This document shows positions 52,631-62,415 of a stretch of 64,000 nucleotides of DNA, piece by piece. The stretch is taken from contig NC_066593.1 of assembly GCF_905475345.1 (NCBI RefSeq), positions 3,942,274 to 4,006,273 on the forward strand. The letters are read 5' to 3'. Positions within the stretch are counted from its first letter, which is position 1. Every line of letters begins with the position of its first letter. The notes beneath the pieces were generated by a model. It ran no database searches. It worked only from the letters and a program-made list of their open reading frames with translations, and was not told where the DNA came from. Both the position numbers and the translations under genes were made by a program. Origin of the DNA: Vespula vulgaris (lineage: Eukaryota > Arthropoda > Insecta > Hymenoptera > Vespidae).

Positions 52631-54870
52631 ACGCATTCTTCGTTGGAATGTAAATCAAGTCTGCCGAGGGAGCGAGACTGCTCCGATGCCGGCGGGGGTG
52701 CGCTAGCGTCTCCACTAAATAATTACAAGCTCTTAATTAACGACGAGGGTCGATCGTAAAGCCATCCATGAGTTGGCCGCTCCGTCCCGCGGATACATGT
52801 TTCGAGATTATTTAAACGAGCAATGGTAACAAACGTTACGGACCTTACCGGCAAACCGCCCGCCGCCTTGCCTTCGGTAACTGACCTCAACTCGCGCGAG
52901 CGGCCATGGCATGAAAAACAAATGGAAAAAAAAGAAAAAAAAGAGAGAAAAGAAAAATATCTTTCGCTCCCGAGCGAACGATGAGAGTACCTATTTATGT
53001 AAGTACTTATGTACGAGACGACGATCGGTGCCGAAGGGATCGACAACGAAGAGATCGATCGTGATATATGCGATGGTAGTTCACGAAATTCGGCGAAATT
53101 CTTGACTTTATTAATATTTTCGACTTAGCGATAAGTGTTCGCGAACTAACACTTTCGATGATACACAACAGTAGTACCGTATGATTCATTCATTCGTTCG
53201 TTCGTTCGTTCGTTCATTCATTAATACAGTGGTAACTGAGTATATAAAACTCAAATTTCCCTTACAAATGTAATACGCGTGTTTTTTTATAGTCCTACGT
53301 TAGAAATATATGACTTTATTAATCAGTAAAAATTTTAACGATCTGAAATAAAAATAATAGACTTTTCCATAACTTTATATATTTATAATTGAATAAAAAT
53401 TCGTTCGAAATACTTACATAGATACATACACATCCGAGATAATTTACATAGGTAGTTGGTAATCAGGGCCAATTATAGTAACCCAGTATAAAATTCTTTA
53501 TATCGTTCGGCAATTAAAATATAATTTACGATTAAGCTCGCTTAATAAAAGCTGTCGGGATTTAATTCGAGTGCCATTATAGGCGAATACGTGACGGCGA
53601 GTCATTACAGTGAAACTTATGATTGTAGGTTGACTAAAAGTCTTATAGAAAAGCCGGTAGCAAAGGTACAACTCGGTGAAGTCGACCAGGCTCGTGAAGC
53701 TCGATTTTGAGTAGGTACATATATTCATATAGTTTGGGTCGACTAGAACCAGCGACACGTAATATCGAATTACTTTAACGATGTCCGATGTCGGGAACTC
53801 GAAATAAACTATGCTATCTCGGTTAATCCGATTGTGAACACTCGATACACAGAATGAAAGAAAGAAAGAGAAAGAGAGAGAGAGAGAGAGAGAGAAGAGA
53901 GATAAATGTAGGATCACTTTCTTACATCGATTAGCAGAGAAATCGTGTATAATCCTTCATTAAAATTAGAGCAAACGAAACAAGTCGTTCCCCCACCATT
54001 CACGGATCGCGTCCGCGCGATCGCAGCAGGGTTGCGACTAGACGGTTAACCGCGGGAAACGGGACGCTCGAATTCATTGGATCCCATGGAGAAGAACTTC
54101 ATGGGACTCCTTTCTCAAGGCGGCGACTACTATCCCCCTTACCTGCTGTTTCGTTCGTACGAACGATTTTGCGATAGCTCTTGCTATATATTTATCGGGA
54201 CGGTGAGAGTTTTACGAGACGCGGAGTCGGTCTCTTGTTTCGGTTTCCGTTTCAGTTTCGAACTCCGATAATGCCACCACCACTACTAGCACCAACACCA
54301 CCGCCATCAACATCACCACCACCACCACCACCACCACCACCACCACCACCACCACCACCACCACCACCATCACCATCGTCGTCACCGCCACAAATGGCGA
54401 CGGGCTGTGATAAATCGATGAAAAGAAAACGGAAACAAAAGGAAGAAAAAGAAACGATGCACAAGAGGGAGAAGGGGAGAGAGAGAGAGAAAGAGGGTAA
54501 AAGGGACAAAAAGAAAAAAGAAAGGAAAGGGAAAGTAAAAAAAAATGATTTACCGCGAAAGACGGCGGGATTGGTGAAAGTTCGATATGCCATATTATGC
54601 TTCTCCCCGACATTTTCACTTTGGAAAATGCTGTCTTATGGTTAAACATAGTTTGTGTGTATGTATATGCGTGCGCTCGTGGGTGTGTATCGATGTCCGT
54701 GTGTGTGTATGTGTGTAATATATATATATTTATACACATATATATGTATATCTGTGTATAACACGTTATATGGTATACGGTACACCGTAGAATCGGGTAC
54801 GTGCGCGCATAATGGCAGGGATGGTGCGCGGGTAACATGGAAGTCGTGAGATCCTCACGGCGCTGATACC
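52631..54870 (+). other. ss intron 3, middle part
   Basis: No gene seen. CATT/CGTT tetramers at 53187-53222; (GA)n 53869-53903; an (ACC)n array 54274-54378; (GA)n 54480-54494; (TG)/(TA) repeats near 54650-54760. The ORFs at 54181-54645 (+) and 54212-55042 (-) are driven by the ACC and GA arrays. Confidence 0.7.
54274..54378 (+). repeat. (ACC)n trinucleotide array
   Basis: About 105 bp with a pure core at about 54313-54369. It translates as polyproline, poly-His or poly-Thr on + and polyglycine/polyvaline on -. There is no splice or domain context for coding use. Confidence 0.93.
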
Positions 54871-54887
54871 CCGAGATTCGTCCGTGC

Positions 54888-54952
54888 ACGAAATGTACAC
54901 GCGCGTACACGCGCGTATATAAAGAGGTAGACAGAAAAAGGTAGAGACAGAA

Positions 54953-55005
<53 letters not shown>

Positions 55006-55200
55006 AATAGAAAGAGAAGGTGTCAGTGCATCGGCAGTGCAACGACGTTCTTCGTTTAGAAACGTTAACGCGAGACTAACGTTGTGATCTCTCTCTCTCT
55101 TTCTCTCTTTCTTTCTCTCTTACACGTCGTCTCTAGCACGTGATTTATTATATTATTCGCAGCGAGCAGAGCCTGTCCTGACAGCCATGACCAGGTAATG
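54888..55200 (+). promoter_or_regulatory. possible intronic promoter-like segment
   Basis: A TATA-box sequence, TATATAAAG (54916-54924), follows two GTACACGCGCG units. A (GA)n array is at 54957-55002, an Inr-like TCAGT at 55022-55026, and ATGACCAG|GTAATGG (55187-55201) looks like a short ATG-containing exon end with a donor. Such an exon would end in phase 2, which does not match the phase-0 exon at 57419, so a simple alternative start of ss is not supported. Low confidence. Confidence 0.15.
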
Positions 55201-55339
55201 GTCGAACGAGCCGAGTCGATCTATTCTCGAGTAGTACCAAGGTTTATTTCAGTTCAGGAACGTTCAGAGATGCGTGTGCTGCACCGGCACACCGATTATC
55301 GGATTAAAAGTCACGCGGTTACACCTATGCTCGAGGTAT

Positions 55340-55382
<43 letters not shown>

Positions 55383-55460
55383 TCTCTCTTTCTCCTTGTA
55401 CCGTACGGCGCCGGATTGATTAGCTCTTTTTCTCTCACTTTACACCTTCACCAACATCTT

Positions 55461-55540
<80 letters not shown>

Positions 55541-55827
55541 TTCTGCCTCTGTCCGTCTCCGTCTCTGTCGCTCAGGTTAGAAGCTAGTACGACGACGAGC
55601 ATGACCGCCTCTAAAGGGTAAAACTATGCGCCGCTGTCGTGCGGAGACTCATCATTCGAAGCCGAGCTAGTCTGGATTAATTATGCGCGATAAAGTGCGT
55701 CGAACACGTGTAGGTACATGGGCCGTATATGCGCTTGTGTCGCTGCACGCCGTCACGACCGATCTGATATTTCCTGAAATAATGCCACTCCACCGTACCG
55801 TTCGCATTCGAAACGTTTTATTTTAAC

Positions 55828-55876
<49 letters not shown>

Positions 55877-56400
55877 GGGAGGTTGAGAAAAAAGATTTCT
55901 CTTAATGCCATTGCTTCTCGAGTCATCCTCCTTCTACTTTTCTTTCTATCGTTCGCATACCTTCTTCTTCGTCTTCGTCTTCGTCTACTAAAATAAATTC
56001 TAATATCTTAGTAAGTATCTCATTCCTCTGGTAAATATCTCATTTCCTCTTTCTCTCTCTCTCTCTTTTTGTTTTTTTTTTCGTTTTTTCCTATATAAAT
56101 CTTACTCAACAAATTTTGCAAGAAAATCAAACGATTCTACTTGTTTTTAATTGGTTTGCAAGCAGAAGAATTGATATGGTTAGACATAGTGAAATACATG
56201 ACAAAGTCATGTCCTAAATATCCTATTGAATACTTATTTTATCTGTAGATAGAACGAAGGTATTCAAAAGAGAATATGATGTCTATTCGTCAACGACACG
56301 TTCTTATGAATTACGGATTCGTGTCAATTGAACCAGCTTCCTCGTAAAAAGAAAATCAATAGCTCGCTTGGAATTCGTAAAAATATTTTTAAAAAATATA
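55201..56400 (+). other. ss intron 3, part before the tRNA genes
   Basis: No gene seen. (TC)n at 55344-55376 and 55464-55536; (GA)n 55832-55872; (CGTCTT)n 55967-55986; CT tract 56048-56070; AT-rich sequence to the first tRNA. Confidence 0.7.
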
Positions 56401-56407
56401 TCACATC

Positions 56408-56479
56408 TAGCAGAGCGTGGTTTCGATCCACGGACCTCTGGGTTATGGGCCCAGCACGCTTCCACTGCGCCACTCTGCT
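56408..56479 (-). tRNA. initiator tRNA-Met (CAT), copy 1
   Basis: 72 nt, read on the minus strand. Seven-base-pair acceptor stem AGCAGAG/CTCTGCT with discriminator A. Anticodon stem CTGGG/CCCAG with loop CCCATAA; anticodon CAT lies at + strand 56445-56447. T arm CGTGG/CCACG with loop ATCGAAA. The A at position 54 in place of T, the A at 60, the A1:U72 pair and three G:C pairs in the anticodon stem are the marks of the eukaryotic initiator tRNA. No intron. A T-rich terminator follows on the minus strand (+ strand A-run just below 56408). It lies antisense inside ss intron 3. Confidence 0.95.
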
Positions 56480-57068
56480 TCTCTCTGGATTATTTTCTAT
56501 TTTGTGAAAAGGAAAAAGGAAAAAAGAAAAAGGAAAAAAGAAAAAAGAAAAAGAAAAGAGAGAATTTTATCTCTTATATGTACTTTTTTCTTTAGATTAA
56601 ATTAATAAGAATTATTAAGAAAAGAGAAACGAAGTCGCTGGCACGAAAGTAACGATAACGTGTAATCATCAAAGCCTGCCTAGTAAGTACTTACTTACTA
56701 CTTGCTACTCCTATCACGATCGAAGATATCCTTTATCTTTTTTACATAAACAAATATTTAACCGTTTATTTAGTGCGATAGGTTCACTTGCATTTTCAAT
56801 TTTACAACGTACGTTGGATATTTGCGTAAGTAAAATTATTGTAATACGCGCGATATGCGGCTCTCTTGATGATGCATAGAAAACGAGAAATGAGTCATAG
56901 CTAACGTTTAATAATATAACTGAACGTGACTCGCGAAGAAAAAAATACACATATATATATTTATATATATATGTATGTGTGTGTATATGTATAAAAGCTA
57001 TTATTATTTTATTTCTAAGAAGAGAGATGAAAAGTTATGAGAAGAAAAAAGAAAAAAAAATACACCCC
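56480..57068 (+). other. spacer between the two tRNA genes
   Basis: A-rich repeat (GGAAAAA)n at 56508-56560. GTAAGTACTTAC at 56683-56694 with an extra TTAC unit after it. (TA)/(TG)n 56949-56995. An A-rich stretch at about 57040-57060 supplies the oligo(T) terminator for the second tRNA on the minus strand. No gene. Confidence 0.75.
56683..56694. other. GTAAGTACTTAC palindrome, occurrence 5
   Basis: Exact copy in ss intron 3, in the spacer between the two initiator tRNA genes, with an additional TTAC unit after it. Confidence 0.95.
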
Positions 57069-57140
57069 TAGCAGAGCGTGGTTTCGATCCACGGACCTCT
57101 GGGTTATGGGCCCAGCACGCTTCCACTGCGCCACTCTGCT
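57069..57140 (-). tRNA. initiator tRNA-Met (CAT), copy 2
   Basis: Base-for-base identical to copy 1 over all 72 nt, 661 bp further along and in the same orientation. Anticodon at + strand 57106-57108. A T-run terminator lies just downstream on the minus strand. The flanks of the two copies are not obviously alike, so either the duplication is old and the genes have been held identical, or the copies moved separately. Confidence 0.95.
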
Positions 57141-57418
57141 GTCTTGACAACCCTTGCAAAATATAAATATTTAAATAAACGTACATATAATTTTATATGT
57201 ATTCTCTATACTTATATATAAAATCATTGATTATACTATTAAATGATTTTATCTAAAAAATGAGCTAAAAGTAAACACTTTTGGTTTCTTAAACGAATTT
57301 TCTAAAGATTAATATACAATATGTAAATATCGAAATATAATTTCATATGAATAATTAAGGAGAATAATTCGATTGATATCGATATAATGCCTAAACGTGA
57401 TCGTTTTTTTCATTTCAG
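57141..57418 (+). other. ss intron 3, 3' end
   Basis: AT-rich with no repeats of note. It ends in GTTTTTTTCATTTCAG at 57403-57418. The start of the second tRNA is only about 280 bp from the exon. Confidence 0.75.
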
Positions 57419-57628
57419 TCAGATATCGTTCATCAAAGCGTTTACGAGTTGGTGCATAGCGAAGATCGAGAAGAACTACAGAGACAATTAATGTGGAATT
57501 CGTTTTTACCTGCTGAAAATGCTAATTTACCGCTTCACGATGCACTCTCACCCCAACACAGTCATCTTCTTGAGCGTAGTTTTACCGTCCGCTTCCGTTG
57601 TCTTTTGGACAATACATCGGGATTTTTG
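57419..57628 (+). CDS. ss: ss exon: PAS-A, second part
   Basis: Acceptor CATTTCAG ends at 57418; donor TTTTTG|GTAAGT begins at 57629. Seventy codons, phase 0 at both ends. It begins SDIVHQSVYELVHSEDREEL and continues through QLMWNSFLP to SFTVRFRCLLDNTSGFL. The segment matches the AhR-family PAS-A helices (QSVYELIHTEDRAEF-type) and the closing strands with conserved RSFTVRFRCLLDNTSGFL-like sequence. Confidence 0.96.
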
Positions 57629-57882
57629 GTAAGTGAAAGTCTTTACCTACTTAAATAACTCTTCGTTTAACTTCTTAAATAACGAGAAAGGAAAAAAAAT
57701 ATACAAAAGGACGTCAATATTGTCAAGGTAAAGTTTTTCTCAGAATCGGACTTGCAATTATTCGTAATTACACAAATTATTAAAATTTTTTTATTTTTTT
57801 CTTAATTCTTATTAAAATTACATCAAATAAATTATCTAGAAACGATTATAGAAACGCATATATATATACGAAATTATACAGA

Positions 57883-58140
57883 ACGAATTAAAAAAAAGAT
57901 ATATGTCAGGATAATATTACTTACCACGAAGATATTAAGACATGCTAAGTTCGATTAGAGTTCTTAATACATAGAGAATTTTGTCGATTGACTATAGTCG
58001 TAATCACGTTCATTATACAGCAAGCTGTATTAGATGACTATAGTCGGCTTTAATAAAGGGGAAAGTTTGAGATCGTAGTAATGATCATTTTTTTCAAATA
58101 AATTTCCGAGATCGCAAAATGTGATTTTATTTATCTAAAA
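57883..58140 (+). repeat. diverged tandem duplication, copy A (with 34-bp extra segment)
   Basis: Shares ordered blocks with copy B at 58609-58822: ACGAATTAA, GAAGATATTAAGA-ATGCTA, TGACTATAGTC, and AAT-AATTTC-GAGATCGCAAAA. Offset is about 670-730 bp. Copy A carries TGACTATAGTCG twice (57989-58000 and 58035-58046), bracketing a 34-bp segment (58001-58034) that is absent from copy B. Confidence 0.75.
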
Positions 58141-58608
58141 ACTTATCTTAAACTCTTGTCTTATCTCACTTATTTAACTCCTTATTAAAATTAAATTTAA
58201 GTTTAACTTAAGTTATATTATAAAGAGATCTTCTAACTTTTTACTAAAGTAAGATATATCAAATTAAGGACATTGTAAATAACATATCTTACCAATATTA
58301 CATTTTCTAACTTCATGATATATTTTCCCAAGAAGTACTTCATGCTACTTAATGAAACTTTTTCAGGTCATTTATACATGCTTTACGAGCTTATTTCTCA
58401 AACTTCGTTGAATGAAATATGCTAGAAATTAATATTAAACTAATTAAACAAAATTACATTAAATATAGACACAAATATACATCAAAATAATCAGCAAATT
58501 ATCCATTTCTTTCTGTTTCATAAAAAAGAAAAAAAGAAAAGCAAAGAAAGAAATAAAAGATAATCTTGAAAAAAATGACCATTTATATATACTACATCTC
58601 GACGTAAT

Positions 58609-58822
58609 ACGAATTAATAAAGAAATATACGTCATGATAAGGATCGTTTGTTGCCATGAAGATATTAAGATATGCTACGTTAACCTAGAGTACTTTAAGT
58701 TCATGAAGAGTATTCTTGGGCTGACTATAGTCAGCATTGATAAGGGATGGTTTAAGCACGTGATAAAAATGGTCGTGTTCTTTCGAATGAATTTCTGAGA
58801 TCGCAAAAAGAGAATCCTATCT
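58609..58822 (+). repeat. diverged tandem duplication, copy B
   Basis: Same block order as copy A but with a single TGACTATAGTC (58722-58732) and no 34-bp segment. Divergence is substantial, by eye perhaps a quarter to a third of positions, so the duplication is not recent. No coding frame is shared by the two copies. Confidence 0.75.
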
Positions 58823-60418
58823 ACATGGAAACGAGAAGAGTGAAATGAGTAAGCAGAGTAGTTGTAGGTAGGATGAGGAGGAAGTGGGGGAGGAAGAGAA
58901 AGAGAAGGAGGAGGAGGAGGAGAAGAAGGAGGAAGTGGAGGTGGAGGAGGAGGATAGGGAGGATTACTGAGCGCATTGCGGTCGCGCTCACGACGTTTCT
59001 CCACGCTGACAAAAGCAAAGTGCCGGCATACAAAACAGTAATTAATAATTTCACTGTCATAAAGGGGTAGGGCCGGAGAAAGGGGAGTGAGAAGACAACC
59101 TCTGTTTCGTGGTCATCCGTTGCCATCGTCGTTTCCCCGTCGACCCAAGTAATTGCCTTTTTTCCTTCTACACTTACATACCTACCCTCCTTCCTTCCTA
59201 TCGTTCTTTCTACCTCCCTTTCTTTCCTTTATGTACGTAGGTACATTACGTACATCTCTTACCGTCGTGCTCTCCTTCGTTTTTCCGCGAGAACGAAATT
59301 GCACGTTCCTATCTCCTTCAAGAATGAACGGAGGACCAATCTCGAACTCGCTATATATTTTTTTTTTCAACGAGGAAAATATTTTTTCCTTAGCTCTTTC
59401 TCTCTATCTCTCTTTCTTTCTTTTTCTCCTTCTTTTTCTTTCTCCGTTTATCGATCGCGAGGGGAAAAAAATAATCCTTGATTTTATAACCCCGTTACAT
59501 TTGATTATTTTATATCCCATTTAGTTTGTTACAATGTCCCGTAGATACAAATATTAGTATCGGTTTAAGATAGTATTTTTTTTTTTTGTTTCTTGTATGT
59601 TGGATTGATTCATAAGTAAGTGTTATTTTGTTAGAACGAATTCATTATTTATAATGACACTTATTTATGAATTAATCTGATATATTACATAAAGTATAGA
59701 TAAAAAGAAAAAAATATATATATACGTGTGTGTTTGTGTGTATAATGAAATGAAGCAGAGATTAGAACTAGCCGTGTTATTTCGTCGATGCTCGGTATCT
59801 ATCTTATCTCTGTCTCGTTTTGCGGGCACAGTGCGGTCAAGGAAAGAGGTATAAAATAAATCAAATATGGAGAGCAAAACCCGAGTCAACTCGGCGATGT
59901 ATAGCGAGACGTAGAAGCAGTAAAACACTAATTATCTTAGGACAAACACACGACAGATGTACAGGTATACATGTTCCGTCGAAGGTAAGCCAAAGGACAA
60001 AGACTTGTGTATACATATAGCTGTAAAAGGACAAGAACGATTTTGCTTTGAGACGGGAACAAGAGAGGAGGAAAGTCGTAGTCCGAGAGGGCCGTGAACG
60101 CCTTCGCAAAAACAGGACCGCTTTGACGTTTATGAAAATGAAACTGTAATCGTAAAAGGTTCACGGCGTAAAAGGTTTAGCAATGAGTCCGACCCTCCCA
60201 CCCTTGGCGGTATCTCTCGACCCAACGAGGATATATGTATCCATTCGCGCGACTGAAGTTTTTATAGTAGAAAGTAAAAAAAAAAGGAAGCAGAAAAAAA
60301 TTTACATTACAAATTATTATAGAGCTATTCAGCTCGATCTTCGTCGAAAAGATAATTATTAGATTTATGTTCTAACTAAATCCGTGCGAATGATATCTTA
60401 CAAAAATGTTTCTTTCAG

Positions 60419-60713
60419 CGCTTGGATATCAGGGGACGAGTTAAAGTACTTCACGGACAAAATAGAAAAACCGAAGAGCCGCCATTGGCATTATTTGCCT
60501 TGTGTATACCATTCGGGCCACCCTCGCTTTTGGAAGTACCACAGAAAGAAGTCATGTTTAAGAGCAAACACAAATTAGATCTTGGACTGGTATCGATGGA
60601 TCAACGAGGGAAAATGCTTTTAGGATATACGGACGTTGAACTTGCCAATTTGGGTGGTTACGATCTCGTTCATTACGATGATCTAGCTTATGTAGCTAGT
60701 GCTCATCAAGAAT
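60419..60713 (+). CDS. ss: ss exon: inter-PAS linker and PAS-B, first part
   Basis: Acceptor TCTTTCAG ends at 60418; donor GAAT|GTAAGT begins at 60714. It starts RLDIRGRVKVLHGQNRK, the strand closing PAS-A. PLALFALCIPFGPPSLLEV follows, and then FKSKHKLDLGLVSMDQRGK opens PAS-B. LGYTDVELANLGGYDLVHYD gives the PAS-B helices. In vertebrate AhR this domain binds ligand and Hsp90; insect Spineless is thought to act without ligand. KHKLDL has Leu where human AhR has Phe (KHKLDF) in the ligand pocket. It ends one base into a leucine codon. Confidence 0.96.
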
Positions 60714-60807
60714 GTAAGTTTAAATCGTTCGGCGAGGACGCATCTTATTATTCGTTTCACGTTCAAAAAACATGTATCAAATCGTTTCGTATTATATATG
60801 ATTGCAG
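60714..60807 (+). other. ss intron 5 (94 bp)
   Basis: GTAAGT donor and ATTGCAG acceptor. The sequence happens to be open in one frame with the upstream exon and encodes nothing recognisable. Confidence 0.9.
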
Positions 60808-60949
60808 TATTAAAAACGGGAGCATCTGGAATGATAGCATATAGATTCCAAACGAAAGACGGTGGATGGCAATGGTTGCAGACTAGTTCTAGGCTGGTAT
60901 ATAAAAATTCAAAGCCAGATTTTGTAATAAGCACTCATCGCCCATTGAT
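60808..60949 (+). CDS. ss: ss exon: PAS-B, second part
   Basis: Acceptor GATTGCAG ends at 60807; donor TTGAT|GTGAGT begins at 60950. T|TA completes leucine, giving LLKTGASGMIAYRFQTKDGG, then WQWLQTSSRLVYKNSKPDFV and ISTHRPLM. These are the PAS-B core strands, very close to the AhR/Spineless pattern (KTG.SGMI..R...K.G.W.W.Q...RL.YKN..PD). It ends two bases into the methionine codon. Confidence 0.96.
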
Positions 60950-61023
60950 GTGAGTATCTTTGAAAATTCGATATATCATTGATAAAACGAAATAATTCAC
61001 GATTTCGTTACATTCCATCGTAG
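60950..61023 (+). other. ss intron 6 (74 bp)
   Basis: GTGAGT donor, CATCGTAG acceptor. The shortest intron in the window. Confidence 0.9.
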
Positions 61024-61491
61024 GGAAGAAGAAGGAAGAGATTTGTTGGGCAAGCGAACCATGGACTTCAAAGTGAGCTACCTGGACGCTGGTTTAACCA
61101 ACAGTTACTTCTCCGACAGTGATAGTTTAACGGGTTCCGTCATGACACCTACGCTTCCGACTCAATCAACGCCACAAAGGGTGAACAGAAGATACAAAAC
61201 TCAATTGCGCGACTTCCTTTCGACGTGCCGGAGTAAAAGGACTAAACTCTCAGCACAATCCTCGGTATCACCCCCAGCTACACCTACGATGGCGTCCGTG
61301 GATTATCTCACGGCCGATAGTAGTGCCGCGGCCGCGGTCGCTGCGGCTTACAGTAATCTAAACACGATGTATCCTACACCTTACGCACCAACGGCCGTAG
61401 CTGCGAGCGCCGATCCATCGTTGACTACTTACATCGGTCATACGAGTAATTACCATCAAACGCTCTATCCAGCCAGTGCGCTGGATAACAG
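61024..61491 (+). CDS. ss: ss exon: post-PAS conserved region and start of transactivation tail
   Basis: AT|G completes Met and leads into EEEGRDLLGKRTMDFKVSYL and DAGLTNSYFSDSDSL, the Spineless-specific post-PAS block. Next is a basic segment, RRYKTQLRDFLSTCRSKRTK, which could serve as a nuclear-localisation or protein-contact motif. Thr/Pro/Ala-rich sequence follows, with a short alanine run (SSAAAAVAAA) and MYPTPYAPTAVAA. It ends two bases into Arg (AACAG|GTAAAT). No enzymatic domain; this is a regulatory tail. Confidence 0.93.
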
Positions 61492-61584
61492 GTAAATTAT
61501 ACACCATCTAACATCTACTCGTTTTTCGTACTAACTCGTTCGTTCTCACGATCGAATTTATGTTTTTCTTTTTGTCATGATTAG
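61492..61584 (+). other. ss intron 7 (93 bp)
   Basis: GTAAAT donor, pyrimidine-rich TTTTTCTTTTTGTC upstream of GATTAG acceptor. Nothing else. Confidence 0.9.
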
Positions 61585-62338
61585 GTACCTTACCGCAGCT
61601 ACGGAGAATCTCTTTCAATACAGGCCACTTGGCTCGTACTATCCAGAATATCACACGAGTACACCGTACAATGGCTTCATTGACGTATCCCTACCGACCT
61701 ACGAGACCCATCAACTAACTAGCAAAACGGAGGAAAAGCTGTATTGTCAGCAACTTGGTAGCGGTGAATCACCCAAGTACAACTACGTCGAGGCAAGTAG
61801 ACATCCGAGTAGCGTGAGTGGTTCCCCTTACGCGGCCAGTCCGGTCGCCAGTGCGTCGACGATGCACGTTACGACGGCAGACATCAACGTCGCTCGCGCC
61901 GGAAGCAGGCACTCGCTCGAAGGCGGTGCCTCCTCCAGCAACTCGGCCGGAAGTTCACCGGTTACCGGAACAACCAACGGAGTTCTTACTCCGAAAATGG
62001 AGGACGTTAAGCCAGAAGTATACGGAAATGAGGCGCCACGGCAAACGGTTCTCATGTGGGGAGCTCCTCCTTCTCGTACACCACCGAGAAACAATGGTAG
62101 CTACAGCCCACCAACGCCTCATTCGACGCATTCCTCTACGCACTCGACGAACGCTCCGAATACTGGCGATCCTTTGAAGTCTCTCGCGGAGATGAATTCT
62201 ATGAACGGTGATTGCAAGTGGAGACAAACGTCTCCTAGCGATCAACAGCAAGCCGTAACAGCCTCCAGTCCTCCGAGAAACAAACAGCATCATGCTCAAC
62301 AACAACAAACGTCTCAACAACAAACTCAACAACAGCAA

Positions 62339-62415
<77 letters not shown>

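Larger units (their letters stand above)
57629..60418 (+). other. ss intron 4
   Basis: No gene. It contains a diverged direct duplication (57883-58140 and 58609-58822, listed separately), (GGA)n purine sequence at 58871-58963, CT-rich tracts 59398-59445, a poly-T run near 59576-59587, and a less repetitive stretch 59740-60240. It ends in TTTCTTTCAG at 60409-60418. Confidence 0.75.

Noticed and set aside
51899..52636. 245-residue minus-strand ORF with Thr-Ser-Pro-His-Leu repeats
   Set aside because: A pentamer array has no stop in this frame; the rest is CT-rich low complexity.
54212..55042. 276-residue minus-strand ORF
   Set aside because: Built from translations of (GA)n and (ACC)n arrays joined by AT/GT repeats.
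56408..57140. Elongator tRNA-Met
   Set aside because: A54 and A60 in the T loop, A1:U72 and three G:C anticodon-stem pairs identify the initiator type.
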